Shown one piece after another: positions 26,447 through 35,309 of a stretch of DNA of 64,000 nucleotides. Below the pieces are notes generated by a model, which was given only the letters and a program-made list of their open reading frames with translations, searched no databases and was not told where the DNA came from. Origin of the DNA: Bacilli bacterium (GTDB lineage: Bacteria; Bacillota; Bacilli; RF39; UBA660); the NCBI GenBank assembly GCA_017525015.1, contig JAFXUK010000003.1:124001-188000 (forward strand), read 5' to 3'. Within the stretch, counting starts at the first letter, position 1; every line of letters begins with the position of its first letter. A program made the translations under genes and the position numbers.

Positions 26447-28237
26447 CTAATCTAGTTGTCTCTTAAATAACTTTTCTAATTCATATTTAGTATAAGTAAT
26501 AATTGTTGGTCTTCCATGAGGACAAGTAAATGGATTATCACAATATCTAATGTTTTCTAAAATCCATTCTTGATCTTCTATAGAGATATAGTCCCCTGCC
26601 ATAACTGACATACGACAAGCAGCTGTTGCGGCCATACGCCAAACAAATTGATCAAAATCAAAATCTTTTTTATCTATTATTAAATCTACTAATTTACGAA
26701 TAATATCTTCTGCTCTTGTTTCATCTACCCATACTGGATGAGATCTAACTAATATTGTATTAAAACCAAATTCATCAAAGACAAATCCATAATCTTCTAA
26801 TAAATGCAATCTTTCTTTGGCAAGAATAAACTCATCTTTTCGAAGTTCTATTTTAATTGGAATTAATAAATCAATTACTTGTTTTTCTTCTTGTAATTCT
26901 TTTAGTATTTTTTCATAATTAATACGTTCTGCGGCAGCATGTTGATCTATTAAATACATTCCATCTTCATTTTCGGCAACAATATATGTAAGCATTACAA
27001 CACCTATTGGATGCATCTTCTTTATTCTTGCGACTTTTTCATCTTCTACTTCTACTTCAAATGGTAATTCTTCTTTTAGTTCTTGTTCTTCTTTTTTTAG
27101 TTCTTTCTTTTCTTCTTGTACATCAAAATCTAATTTAATTTCTTCATATTTTATTTCTTCTTTAGGTTCTTCTACTTCTTCTTTTTTATTATAGATTTGT
27201 TTATGTACTTCACTTACTGAATAACTATCTCTTACTGATACTTCAGGGATTAGAGTTAATCCTTCTAAAGTTGTTGTAATGGTTTTTATTAGTAAATCTT
27301 TTAATGTATCTAATTTAGAAAACTTAATATCCATTTTAGTAGGATGAATATTTATATCTACTAAAATTGGATCTACATCAATATTTAAGATAATCACTGG
27401 ATATCTATCTTTATGAATATATGTGTGATAACAATCTACAATACATTTATTAAGTTCATTATTTTTAATTACTCTTCCATTTACTAAAGTAGTAATAGAA
27501 TTACGATTACCTTTAGTTACTTCTGGATATGAAATAAATCCATGAATATAGTAATCATCATTTTCATTACTTATTGGAATCATCTTTTTAGTAATATCTA
27601 CTCCATATATTTCATAAACTACTTTTAACTGATCTCCATTACCATCAGTTTGCAATAATACTTTATCATTATTAATCAAAGTAAATTTAATATTTGGATA
27701 TGATAAAGCCATTTTATTAACATATTCAACTATATAAGATAACTCTACATATAAGTTCTTTAAATATTTTAATCTTACTGGAGTATTATAGAATAAATCA
27801 GTTACTGTAATAGAAGTTCCTATTTGTAAATCACTTCTTTTTACTTTTAAATCTTTTCCTCCAGAAATAGTTACTTCTGTACCTACTTTACCATCACTAG
27901 TTTTTAATCTTACATTTGATACACTGGCAATAGATGGTAATGCTTCACCTCTAAATCCTAATGACTCAATATTAAATAAGTCATCTAGTTTTTTTAATTT
28001 AGAAGTTGCATGACGTTCAAATGCTTTTTTAGCATCTTCTTCATCCATTCCAATACCATTATCTATTACTGTTATTTCTTTGACACCAGAATCTACTAAG
28101 TTAATGGTTATTTCTGTTGCTTCGGCATCTATTGAGTTTTCTACTAGTTCTTTTACAACATTCATACATTTTTCTACTACTTCTCCTGCAGCAATTTTGT
28201 TGGCAAGAACTTCATCCATAACTTGTATTTTACTCAT
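26447..28237 (-). CDS. mutL: DNA mismatch repair protein MutL (nicking type)
   Basis: The N-terminal GHKL ATPase (about 1-330) carries NKIAAGEVVEKC, DNGIGM, FERHATSKL, and SLGFRGEALPSIASV. A Glu/Lys-rich linker spans about 330-390. The C-terminal endonuclease domain carries DQHAAAERINYE, ACRMSVMAGD and CPHGRPT, so it is of the metal-dependent nicking type used by bacteria without MutH. 596 residues. MutS is not in the window. Followed closely by miaA. Confidence 0.96.
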   Translation of the reverse strand: MSKIQVMDEVLANKIAAGEVVEKCMNVVKELVENSIDAEATEITINLVDSGVKEITVIDNGIGMDEEDAKKAFERHATSKLKKLDDLFNIESLGFRGEALPSIASVSNVRLKTSDGKVGTEVTISGGKDLKVKRSDLQIGTSITVTDLFYNTPVRLKYLKNLYVELSYIVEYVNKMALSYPNIKFTLINNDKVLLQTDGNGDQLKVVYEIYGVDITKKMIPISNENDDYYIHGFISYPEVTKGNRNSITTLVNGRVIKNNELNKCIVDCYHTYIHKDRYPVIILNIDVDPILVDINIHPTKMDIKFSKLDTLKDLLIKTITTTLEGLTLIPEVSVRDSYSVSEVHKQIYNKKEEVEEPKEEIKYEEIKLDFDVQEEKKELKKEEQELKEELPFEVEVEDEKVARIKKMHPIGVVMLTYIVAENEDGMYLIDQHAAAERINYEKILKELQEEKQVIDLLIPIKIELRKDEFILAKERLHLLEDYGFVFDEFGFNTILVRSHPVWVDETRAEDIIRKLVDLIIDKKDFDFDQFVWRMAATAACRMSVMAGDYISIEDQEWILENIRYCDNPFTCPHGRPTIITYTKYELEKLFKRQLD

Positions 28238-28280
28238 GGTATCACCTCTTTCTTATTATATCATTAATTAATAAATAAAA

Positions 28281-28304
28281 AAAACATTGTTTTCACAATG
28301 TTTT
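28281..28304 (-). terminator. Rho-independent terminator
   Basis: Stem AAAACATTGT / ACAATGTTTT with TTTC loop; ends the uvrC-pilin unit and separates it from mutL. Confidence 0.88.
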
Positions 28305-28307
28305 TTA

Positions 28308-29138
28308 TTAGCATAATGGTGAATTAAAATCTAAAAATTCATTTTCTTGAATTACATAATTCTCATCATGTGTAATTAAACTTACAATATCATCTAATAC
28401 ATCTTCTTTAACACTTTCTCTATAGTAATCCTTTTCTGCTGGAGACGCACCCCATCTTGCAATATAATCTACAAGTGCTTCATCAAAGTACCCACTATTT
28501 ACCCACTCTTTAACTGTCATACCTTTTCTAAAATGGTATTCTCCATTTAAAGCTTGAGAACAAGTAACAATTCTTAATTTGAATGTGGGAGCAGATACTG
28601 ATGTTCCTTCTAGATATAATTCTTCTTTAGCAATTGTAATGTTTGCTTCTTCTACAGATTTATTTTTACCATCTGGTGTATTTTTAAATGTATAAAGATA
28701 ACGACCATTTCTATTAGCACAACTAATATCTACTTCATAAATGTATTCATCTAAAGCATTTTTATCATCAAAATCAATTAATCCTATTCTTACACTACCC
28801 TTGCAGTTAGTTCCTTTATTATCAGGATCTTGAGCTCCATTTAAATAGCCTTTTTCTATTAAATCTGTAATATATATAGGATTTGCATAAGCTGGGTCAA
28901 TATAGTATTCTATTGAACCATCTTCTTTTTCTTCTCCAAATGTTTTTGTTGCAGCACCTGGATTATCCATTACATATTCTTCTGCTGCAGTTGAAATAGA
29001 TTTAGCCATTGTTTTATATGAATTCTTTTTAGAATACTCTAAGTAATTTGTATACCATCCTATTGCTAAAACTGATAGAATTCCTAATATTGTTACTGCG
29101 GCTAAAATTTCAATTAATGTGAAACCTTTTTTATTCAT
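28308..29138 (-). CDS. Orphan type IV pilin-like protein
   Basis: 276 residues with a textbook class III leader: short basic MNKK, then GFTLIEILAAVTILGILSVL, where cleavage before Phe is expected and Glu5 is kept. A long N-terminal helix with NSYKTMAKSISTAAEEYV follows, then a C-terminal domain of unknown type with several Cys. It would be processed by a prepilin peptidase and assembled by a PilB/PilC-type machine; none of these is in the window. It lies 31 bp downstream of uvrC, so the two are probably co-transcribed. Confidence 0.8.
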   Translation of the reverse strand: MNKKGFTLIEILAAVTILGILSVLAIGWYTNYLEYSKKNSYKTMAKSISTAAEEYVMDNPGAATKTFGEEKEDGSIEYYIDPAYANPIYITDLIEKGYLNGAQDPDNKGTNCKGSVRIGLIDFDDKNALDEYIYEVDISCANRNGRYLYTFKNTPDGKNKSVEEANITIAKEELYLEGTSVSAPTFKLRIVTCSQALNGEYHFRKGMTVKEWVNSGYFDEALVDYIARWGASPAEKDYYRESVKEDVLDDIVSLITHDENYVIQENEFLDFNSPLC

Positions 29139-29169
29139 TTAATCATCCTCTTCTCTATTATTTATTTTA

Positions 29170-30930
29170 CTATAGTTCTTTTAAATATGAAAAGAGTTTT
29201 TCAGCAATTTCGTGTCCAATAACTGTCTCAAGTTCTTCAAAACTTGCTTCTTTTAATTTTTTTAGAGAACCAAAATGTTTTAATAATTCTTTTTTTCTTA
29301 CTTCACCTATTCCAGGAGCAGCATCTAAAAGACTAGATAAAGCTCCTTTGGCTTTAATGTTTCTATGATATGTAATAGCATATCTATGGACTTCTTCTTG
29401 AATTCTTGTTAAGAAAAGGAAAAGTTTAGAATCTTTTTCTACTTCTAGTCTTTCATAGTTTTCATTCATAATATAACTAGTTCTATGATTCTTGTCTTTA
29501 ACAAGTCCAATTATTGGAATATATAAGTTTAATGAGTTAAGTATTTCTTTCGCAACACTAATTTGTAATTCTCCACCATCCATTACAATTAAATCTGGTT
29601 TATAAGATTCATCCATAATAGTTTTAAAGTATCTTCTATAAAGAACTTCTCTCATTGCAGATAAATCATCTTTTACTTCTGTAGATATTTTATATTTACG
29701 ATATAAATCTTTATTAGGTAGGAAGTCATCAAAAACAACCATTCCACCTACATAGAATGTACCAAATAAATGAGAGTTATCAAAAGACTCCATACGATGT
29801 AATTCTTTTAAGCCTAAAAGTACTCTTAATTCTTCTAAGGCTTTTGTTCTTTCATCATCATCTCTTTTTAGAGTTTCTTTTTCTAAATCCATTTGTTCTT
29901 TAGCATTTTCTTTAGCTAAATCTACTAAGTTTTTTAATTTTCCTTTTTGAGGTTTAGTTACTTTTATTTCAAAATATTCTTTTAATAAATTTTCATCTAA
30001 TTCTTCAGGTATTACTAATTCATTTGGTAATACTCCTTTATCATAGAATTTAACTAAGTATTCAGTTACTTCGTTTTCTATATCTCCTAAAGAAGTAATT
30101 ATCTCATTATGTCTACCAAATAATAAACCTTGTCTGATAAAGAATATTTCTATTCCTAAATAGTTATTATCATAGTAGTAGTTTACTAAATCAAAATTGG
30201 CATTATTATTAAGATCAATCTTTTGTTTCTTTAGAGTAGTATCAATATCTTCTAACATATTCTTTAACTCTAAAGCTTTTTCATAGTTTAAGTTTTCACT
30301 TGCTTTAACCATTTCTTCATTAATCTTTTTAGTAATCTCAGTTGCATCACCTTTTAAGAAAGAAATTATTTCTTTTTTCATTTCATCAATTGTTTCTTTA
30401 CTAATGTCTTTGCAACAATACCCTAAACATTCATGAATGTGATAGTAAAGGCATAATTCTTTCTTTAATTTGTCACATTTTCGAAGTGGATATATACGAT
30501 TAATCATATTAACTGTTTTTCTTGCAGCTTGAACATTTGGATATGGTCCATATAAGTGATTTTTATTTTTCTTTCTATGAACATTTCTAACTATTTTTAA
30601 TACTGGATATTTATCATTAGTTAATTCAATATAGGGATAGGATTTATCATCTCTTAGTAAGATATTATATTTTGGATCATATTTTTTGATTAAAGTAATT
30701 TCTAGTATTAAACTTTCTAGTTCACTTGATGTAACAATGTAATCAAAGTCATCAATATCTTCTACTAACATTTTAGTTTTTCCTGTTACTGTTCTAGTAA
30801 AATAACTTCTTAATCGTCTTTGAAGATTTTTAGCTTTACCAACATAAATAATTACACCATCTTTATTTTTCATTTGATAGCTTCCGGGCTTAGTTGGTAC
30901 TAAAGATAACTTCTCTTTAAAATCTTTCAT
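29170..30930 (-). CDS. uvrC: Excinuclease ABC subunit C
   Basis: Dual-incision nuclease of nucleotide excision repair. N-terminal GIY-YIG domain (PGSYQMKNKDGVIIYVGKAK at about 15-34), a Cys cluster (CDKLKKELC), a UVR coiled coil at about 195-235 (NYEKALELKNMLEDI), an RNase H-like 5' nuclease domain (MESFDNSH, LIVMDGGELQ), and C-terminal helix-hairpin-helix motifs (LLDAAPGIGEVRKKELLKHF). 586 residues, full length. Confidence 0.96.
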   Translation of the reverse strand: MKDFKEKLSLVPTKPGSYQMKNKDGVIIYVGKAKNLQRRLRSYFTRTVTGKTKMLVEDIDDFDYIVTSSELESLILEITLIKKYDPKYNILLRDDKSYPYIELTNDKYPVLKIVRNVHRKKNKNHLYGPYPNVQAARKTVNMINRIYPLRKCDKLKKELCLYYHIHECLGYCCKDISKETIDEMKKEIISFLKGDATEITKKINEEMVKASENLNYEKALELKNMLEDIDTTLKKQKIDLNNNANFDLVNYYYDNNYLGIEIFFIRQGLLFGRHNEIITSLGDIENEVTEYLVKFYDKGVLPNELVIPEELDENLLKEYFEIKVTKPQKGKLKNLVDLAKENAKEQMDLEKETLKRDDDERTKALEELRVLLGLKELHRMESFDNSHLFGTFYVGGMVVFDDFLPNKDLYRKYKISTEVKDDLSAMREVLYRRYFKTIMDESYKPDLIVMDGGELQISVAKEILNSLNLYIPIIGLVKDKNHRTSYIMNENYERLEVEKDSKLFLFLTRIQEEVHRYAITYHRNIKAKGALSSLLDAAPGIGEVRKKELLKHFGSLKKLKEASFEELETVIGHEIAEKLFSYLKEL

Positions 30931-31002
30931 CCTATCACCTCCGAATTCACTAAGATTATATCATATATCTTTTAATTTTGTTATAATTATTATGGTGATT
31001 AT

Positions 31003-31644
31003 ATGATAAAAGAAAACATACTTAGAATTAATGATGAAATTAAAGATTATAATGCTAAACTAATTTGTGTTTCAAAGACTAGAACAAATTATGAAATAAT
31101 GGAAGCTTATAATGTTGGTGTTAGAGATTTTGGTGAGAATCATGTACAAGAATTAATAGAAAAAAGAAAGTCGCTTCCAAAAGATATAAACTGGCATATG
31201 ATTGGTCATTTACAAACTAACAAAGTTAAAGATTTATTAAAGGATAAGGTATTCTTAATACACTCTGTAGACTCTATTAAACTAGCAAGTGAAATAGATA
31301 AGAGAACTATCACCAAACAAGATATTCTCTTAGAAGTGAATATTGCCAAGGAAGAATCTAAATATGGATTTATACCTGAGTATAATGTAATAAAAGATGC
31401 TTTAGATAAGATTAATAAAATGAATAATATTAATTGTATTGGACTTATGTGTGTAGCACCTAATACTAATAATCCTGAAGAGAATATAAAATACTTTAAT
31501 AAACTAAAAGAGTTAGCTAATAAATTTAGTTTAGATGTATTATCTATGGGTATGACAAATGACTATTTATATGCAGTTAAGTGTGGATCTACTTATATTC
31601 GTGTTGGAACTGGTATTTTTGGTCCGAGAGATTATACAAAATAA
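31003..31644 (+). CDS. yggS: YggS/PLPBP family pyridoxal phosphate-binding protein
   Basis: A PLP homeostasis protein with a single TIM-barrel domain. The PLP lysine is in LICVSKTR at about residue 25. Other hallmarks are DFGENHVQEL, WHMIGHLQTNKVK and the phosphate-binding end CGSTYIRVGTGIFGPR; LSMGMTNDY corresponds to LSMGMSxDY. 213 residues, a little shorter than usual at the N-terminus. Divergent from uvrC with 72 bp between. Confidence 0.93.
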   Translation: MIKENILRINDEIKDYNAKLICVSKTRTNYEIMEAYNVGVRDFGENHVQELIEKRKSLPKDINWHMIGHLQTNKVKDLLKDKVFLIHSVDSIKLASEIDKRTITKQDILLEVNIAKEESKYGFIPEYNVIKDALDKINKMNNINCIGLMCVAPNTNNPEENIKYFNKLKELANKFSLDVLSMGMTNDYLYAVKCGSTYIRVGTGIFGPRDYTK

Positions 31645-31668
31645 AAAATAGGATTTCTCCTATTTTTT
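31643..31668. terminator. Bidirectional terminator
   Basis: Stem AAAAAATAGGA / TCCTATTTTTT, TTTC loop, between convergent genes. Confidence 0.88.
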
Positions 31669-32493
31669 TATTGTATTTTTATTTTCAATATATTCTACTT
31701 TTACTTTATATTTATCAAATATTCTTGTTACTAAATCACGTCTTACATAAACACCTACACGAAGAGGTTCTCCTGCATAGTCTTCAGTATAATTAGTATC
31801 TAACTTCTTTAAATCTGCAAATGAATTAATTGTTTCTTTAAATAGATCTTGTCCGAAACGCATAGCTCCTCTTTGTCTTAAGATATCATATGCTTCTTCT
31901 AATACTTCTCTTAATGGTCTTACTAATCCATCATCTCTTATAAAAGTCATTGTATTAGATTCAGGATATTTATTCATTAATTCATCTAACATATTATCAA
32001 TATAATCTTCATAGTTAACATAGTATCCAGAATCTGCTTCTACACTATTATTTAAATATATTTCTTCACCTGTTAATACATTAGTCTTAGCATCATGATA
32101 ATATAGGTGAACTCTATTTGTCTTATCTTCTCTTACTACTGCAAAACCATTCATTTTATCAGCAATTTTTCTACTAATTGAAACTAATTTACTATCAGAT
32201 AATTCTTCATCTAATAATTCTTCTATTTCTTCTTTTGTTGTTTTTTCTTGTTTTCCTTCAATTCTTTCAGTCATAGATTTAGCAAAATACTCTACTACTT
32301 TATCATCTGTACTTGTATATAGTAAGCCAATATCTTCTTGTTTTATAAATGGGTTTTGTTTTTCAAAATCTTGTAATTTATAGTTATCACTATAACGTAT
32401 GTGTTTAGCAAGTCTTAAATAATAATCATATAAACTTATATTATTTTCTTTAGTATATTTTAATAATCTTTCTATATATCCTTTTTTATTCAT
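31660..32493 (-). CDS. Unknown cytosolic protein (277 aa)
   Basis: No family recognised. Soluble and charged. An N-terminal helical region (about 1-100) holds KYTKENNISLYDYYLRLAK, a Glu-rich helix, then a likely beta region (NGFAVVREDKTNRVHLYYHD) and a C-terminal helical part (LVRPLREVLEEAYDILRQRG). Tyrosine content is high. RBS GGGGGT precedes ATG 32493. Monocistronic. Confidence 0.75.
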   Translation of the reverse strand: MNKKGYIERLLKYTKENNISLYDYYLRLAKHIRYSDNYKLQDFEKQNPFIKQEDIGLLYTSTDDKVVEYFAKSMTERIEGKQEKTTKEEIEELLDEELSDSKLVSISRKIADKMNGFAVVREDKTNRVHLYYHDAKTNVLTGEEIYLNNSVEADSGYYVNYEDYIDNMLDELMNKYPESNTMTFIRDDGLVRPLREVLEEAYDILRQRGAMRFGQDLFKETINSFADLKKLDTNYTEDYAGEPLRVGVYVRRDLVTRIFDKYKVKVEYIENKNTIKK

Positions 32494-32554
32494 TCTAATA
32501 CCCCCTAAAGATGTCCTATATTATATCACATAAGTCTATTTTTATCAACAAAAA

Positions 32555-32576
32555 AGAAATATCTATTGATATTTCT
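32555..32576 (-). terminator. Rho-independent terminator
   Basis: Stem AGAAATATC / GATATTTCT overlapping the end of yneF, with a T run beyond it on the minus strand. Confidence 0.75.
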
Positions 32577-32781
32577 CCATTGCTTTCATCATTTGATTAA
32601 TTTGTTTTTGATTTGGTTTTCTACCCATCTGCATCATTAATGCTTTAATCATATCTTCATTAATTGGTGGATTTTTCTTTAAATAATCTTTCATAAAGAA
32701 TCTAGATAGGAAGAATCCAATTAGGGCTCCTAATAGTAGTCCTACTACTAAGATTATAATATCTTGTAACATTGGGTTCAT
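32563..32781 (-). CDS. yneF: UPF0154 membrane protein YneF
   Basis: 72-residue single-pass membrane protein of family UPF0154: [20 protein letters not shown], then the conserved cytoplasmic part with [20 protein letters not shown] and QKQINQMMK. Function unknown. In Bacillus it follows tkt and sirA, the same order as here. Confidence 0.92.
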   Translation of the reverse strand: MNPMLQDIIILVVGLLLGALIGFFLSRFFMKDYLKKNPPINEDMIKALMMQMGRKPNQKQINQMMKAMEKYQ

Positions 32782-32823
32782 GTTTTCATCTCCTTGTCTT
32801 TATTTTAACGAATAATACTTAAT

Positions 32824-33252
32824 TTAACAAGATTTTTTAACATAATCTTCTAAAAAGAAGAAATCTGTATATTTAAAATCACAAGCAAATAAATCATTTT
32901 CTTTATTTAATAAGACTTTATAAAAACTTGAAAAGTCTTGTTTAAGTTCTAATTTCATATAAAAATTATTTATTAATAATTTACTAATTTCATTCTTATA
33001 TAGATTATGAATCTCATGAATATCTTTTATCTTTGTATATGGAATATCTTGATGCATATCAATATATAGATCTTTATCTAATTTATATTTATCTAAAGTA
33101 TCTATTAACTGATTAAATAAATGATACCCATACTCTACTGAATCTTTATCCATATAATAAATATTTTTTAAAATTGTATATAGTACTGAAGGAGTATCTT
33201 TATAGAGTTTTACAAATTCTTTTTTTATTTTAAAAATATAATAGACTTTCAT
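32824..33252 (-). CDS. sirA: Probable SirA, sporulation inhibitor of DnaA-driven replication
   Basis: 142 residues. SirA binds domain I of DnaA and blocks new replication rounds in cells entering sporulation. Support: position exactly between tkt and yneF as in Bacillus; matching length; and matching landmarks, namely the start YYIFKIKKEFVKLYKDTPSVLY (compare the Bacillus YTYLIKEEF region), an HMHQ-like MHQ at mid-protein, and a C-terminal LFACDFKYTDFFFLEDY block. Overall identity looks low, so synteny carries much of the call. Start ATG 33252 with GGTGA upstream. Confidence 0.72.
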   Translation of the reverse strand: MKVYYIFKIKKEFVKLYKDTPSVLYTILKNIYYMDKDSVEYGYHLFNQLIDTLDKYKLDKDLYIDMHQDIPYTKIKDIHEIHNLYKNEISKLLINNFYMKLELKQDFSSFYKVLLNKENDLFACDFKYTDFFFLEDYVKKSC

Positions 33253-33298
33253 TTTATCACCATATTTAGGTTAACAAAATTGAAAGTCTATTTTTGTT

Positions 33299-35272
33299 TT
33301 ATTTTAATAAATTTTCTATTTTTTCTTCAATACTCTTAGCATCAAATCCATACTTTTCATAAACATCTTTATATTTACCTGATGCACCAAAATCATTTAA
33401 TGTAATTAAATATTTATCATAGAAGATTAATTGATTCCAAGACATTGAATTAGATGTTTCTACTACTATCTTTCTAACTTCTACTGGAAGAACCATTTCT
33501 TTATATTCTTCATCTTGTTTCATAAATCTACCTAAGTTAGGCATTGATACTACTCTAATATTTACACCTTTTGTTCTTAAGTTTTTAGCAGCTTCTAATA
33601 CTTGATGAATTTCTTCTCCACTACTTATTACTATAGCATCTGGTTTAGTCATAGTATCAAGTAATACATATCCACCTTTTTCTACATCACTTGCTTTTGT
33701 ATATTCAAGTATTGGTAATTTATTTCTAGATAGAAGGATTGTTGCTGGGCCTTCTTCTTTAGCAAAAATTGCTTTATAAGAGCCTATTACTTCATTAGCA
33801 TCAGCTGGACGGAATACATCAAAATTAGGAAGTGATCTCAATCCTAATAATTGTTCTACCGGTTGATGTGTTGGTCCATCTTCTCCTACACTAATTGAAT
33901 CATGAGTAAATACATAAATATTTGGTAAATTCATAAGTGATGCCATTCTAAGAGTTGGTCTTAAATAATCACTAAAGGCTAAGAATGTAGAACAATATGG
34001 TCTATATCCTGATAGAGCTAATCCATTTGTAATTGCTCCCATTGCATGTTCTCTTACACCATAATATATATTTTTACCTAATCTATTTTCTGGAGTAAAG
34101 TTTCCGCCATTTTCTATGTATGTTTTATTTGGTCCAAATGTATCTGCTGCTCCACCTAACATATATGGTGTATTTGGAACTATTCCATTTAATACTTTTT
34201 TAGATGTATCTCTAGGAGACTCCATATTATCTTCTGGAGCATCATATATATAATTCTTAAAATCTACTTTCTTATTTGGATTCATGAAGAACTCTAATTC
34301 TTCTTTTTCTGCAACTGGCATTTTTGTTAGAGCTTCTTCAAATTTTTCTGATAGGTTTTCACATCTATCATTAATAATATATCTAAACTCTTCTAAAGAT
34401 TGTTGAGATACTTGGAAGAATATATCTCTTACTCCCATTTTTTCTTTAATCTTTGTAATATCTTCTTCTTTTAATGGAGATCCGTGTACTTTAGATGTTC
34501 CTTCTAATTCAGAATATTTACCGATTGTTGAATTAATTTCAATTAATGTTGGTTTATCAGTTGAACTTTTAGCTTGAGTAATTGCTTTTGAGATTAGTTC
34601 ATAAGCATTACCATCTTCTACTGAGATAACATTCCATCCTTGAGAGATAAATCTCATTGCAACATTTTCTTTAAATGAATCTTTTGTTGGACCATCTAAG
34701 CAAACATTATTTGAATCATATAATACTATTAATTTATTCAATTTTAAATTACCTGCGATAGATGCAGCTTCATAGGAAATACCTTCCATTAAATCTCCAT
34801 CTCCACAAAGTACATAAGTATAATGATCTATTACTTTATATTTTTCTCTTAACTGAGCTTCGGCAATAGCCATACCTACTGCTGTTGCGAAACCTTGTCC
34901 TAAAGGACCTGTTGTACAATCTACTCCTGGAGTTACTCCTACTTCAGGATGTCCTGGAGTTTTAGAACCTAATTGTCTAAATGCTTTTAAATCATCTAAA
35001 GTTAAATCAAAACCTGCCATATATAAAGTGGCATATAATAATGCTGATCCATGTCCCGCAGACATTACAAATCTATCTCTATTAAAATAGTTTGGATTTT
35101 TTGGATCAAATTTTAAATGATGAGCATATAGTGCATATATTGCTGGAGCTGCTCCTAAAACAATTCCAGGGTGTCCTGAATTTGCTTCATGAATCATATC
35201 GATTCCTAAACATCTAATTTGGTTTATAATTTTTTCTTCATCAATTTCTTTTGCATTTATTGCATTTATCAT
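33299..35272 (-). CDS. tkt: Transketolase
   Basis: Thiamine-diphosphate enzyme of the non-oxidative pentose phosphate pathway. N-terminal ThDP motif GDGDLMEGISYEAAS...NN (about residues 158-187), GHPEVGVTPGVDCTTGPLGQG, the middle pyrimidine-binding domain with GVREHAMGAITNGLA and DSISVGEDGPTHQPVEQL, and the C-terminal domain with DFGASGKY. 657 residues, full length. First gene of the tkt-sirA-yneF group. Confidence 0.96.
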   Translation of the reverse strand: MINAINAKEIDEEKIINQIRCLGIDMIHEANSGHPGIVLGAAPAIYALYAHHLKFDPKNPNYFNRDRFVMSAGHGSALLYATLYMAGFDLTLDDLKAFRQLGSKTPGHPEVGVTPGVDCTTGPLGQGFATAVGMAIAEAQLREKYKVIDHYTYVLCGDGDLMEGISYEAASIAGNLKLNKLIVLYDSNNVCLDGPTKDSFKENVAMRFISQGWNVISVEDGNAYELISKAITQAKSSTDKPTLIEINSTIGKYSELEGTSKVHGSPLKEEDITKIKEKMGVRDIFFQVSQQSLEEFRYIINDRCENLSEKFEEALTKMPVAEKEELEFFMNPNKKVDFKNYIYDAPEDNMESPRDTSKKVLNGIVPNTPYMLGGAADTFGPNKTYIENGGNFTPENRLGKNIYYGVREHAMGAITNGLALSGYRPYCSTFLAFSDYLRPTLRMASLMNLPNIYVFTHDSISVGEDGPTHQPVEQLLGLRSLPNFDVFRPADANEVIGSYKAIFAKEEGPATILLSRNKLPILEYTKASDVEKGGYVLLDTMTKPDAIVISSGEEIHQVLEAAKNLRTKGVNIRVVSMPNLGRFMKQDEEYKEMVLPVEVRKIVVETSNSMSWNQLIFYDKYLITLNDFGASGKYKDVYEKYGFDAKSIEEKIENLLK

Positions 35273-35309
35273 AAAGGTTCCTCCTTTTAGACTTTATTAT
35301 AACACTTAA

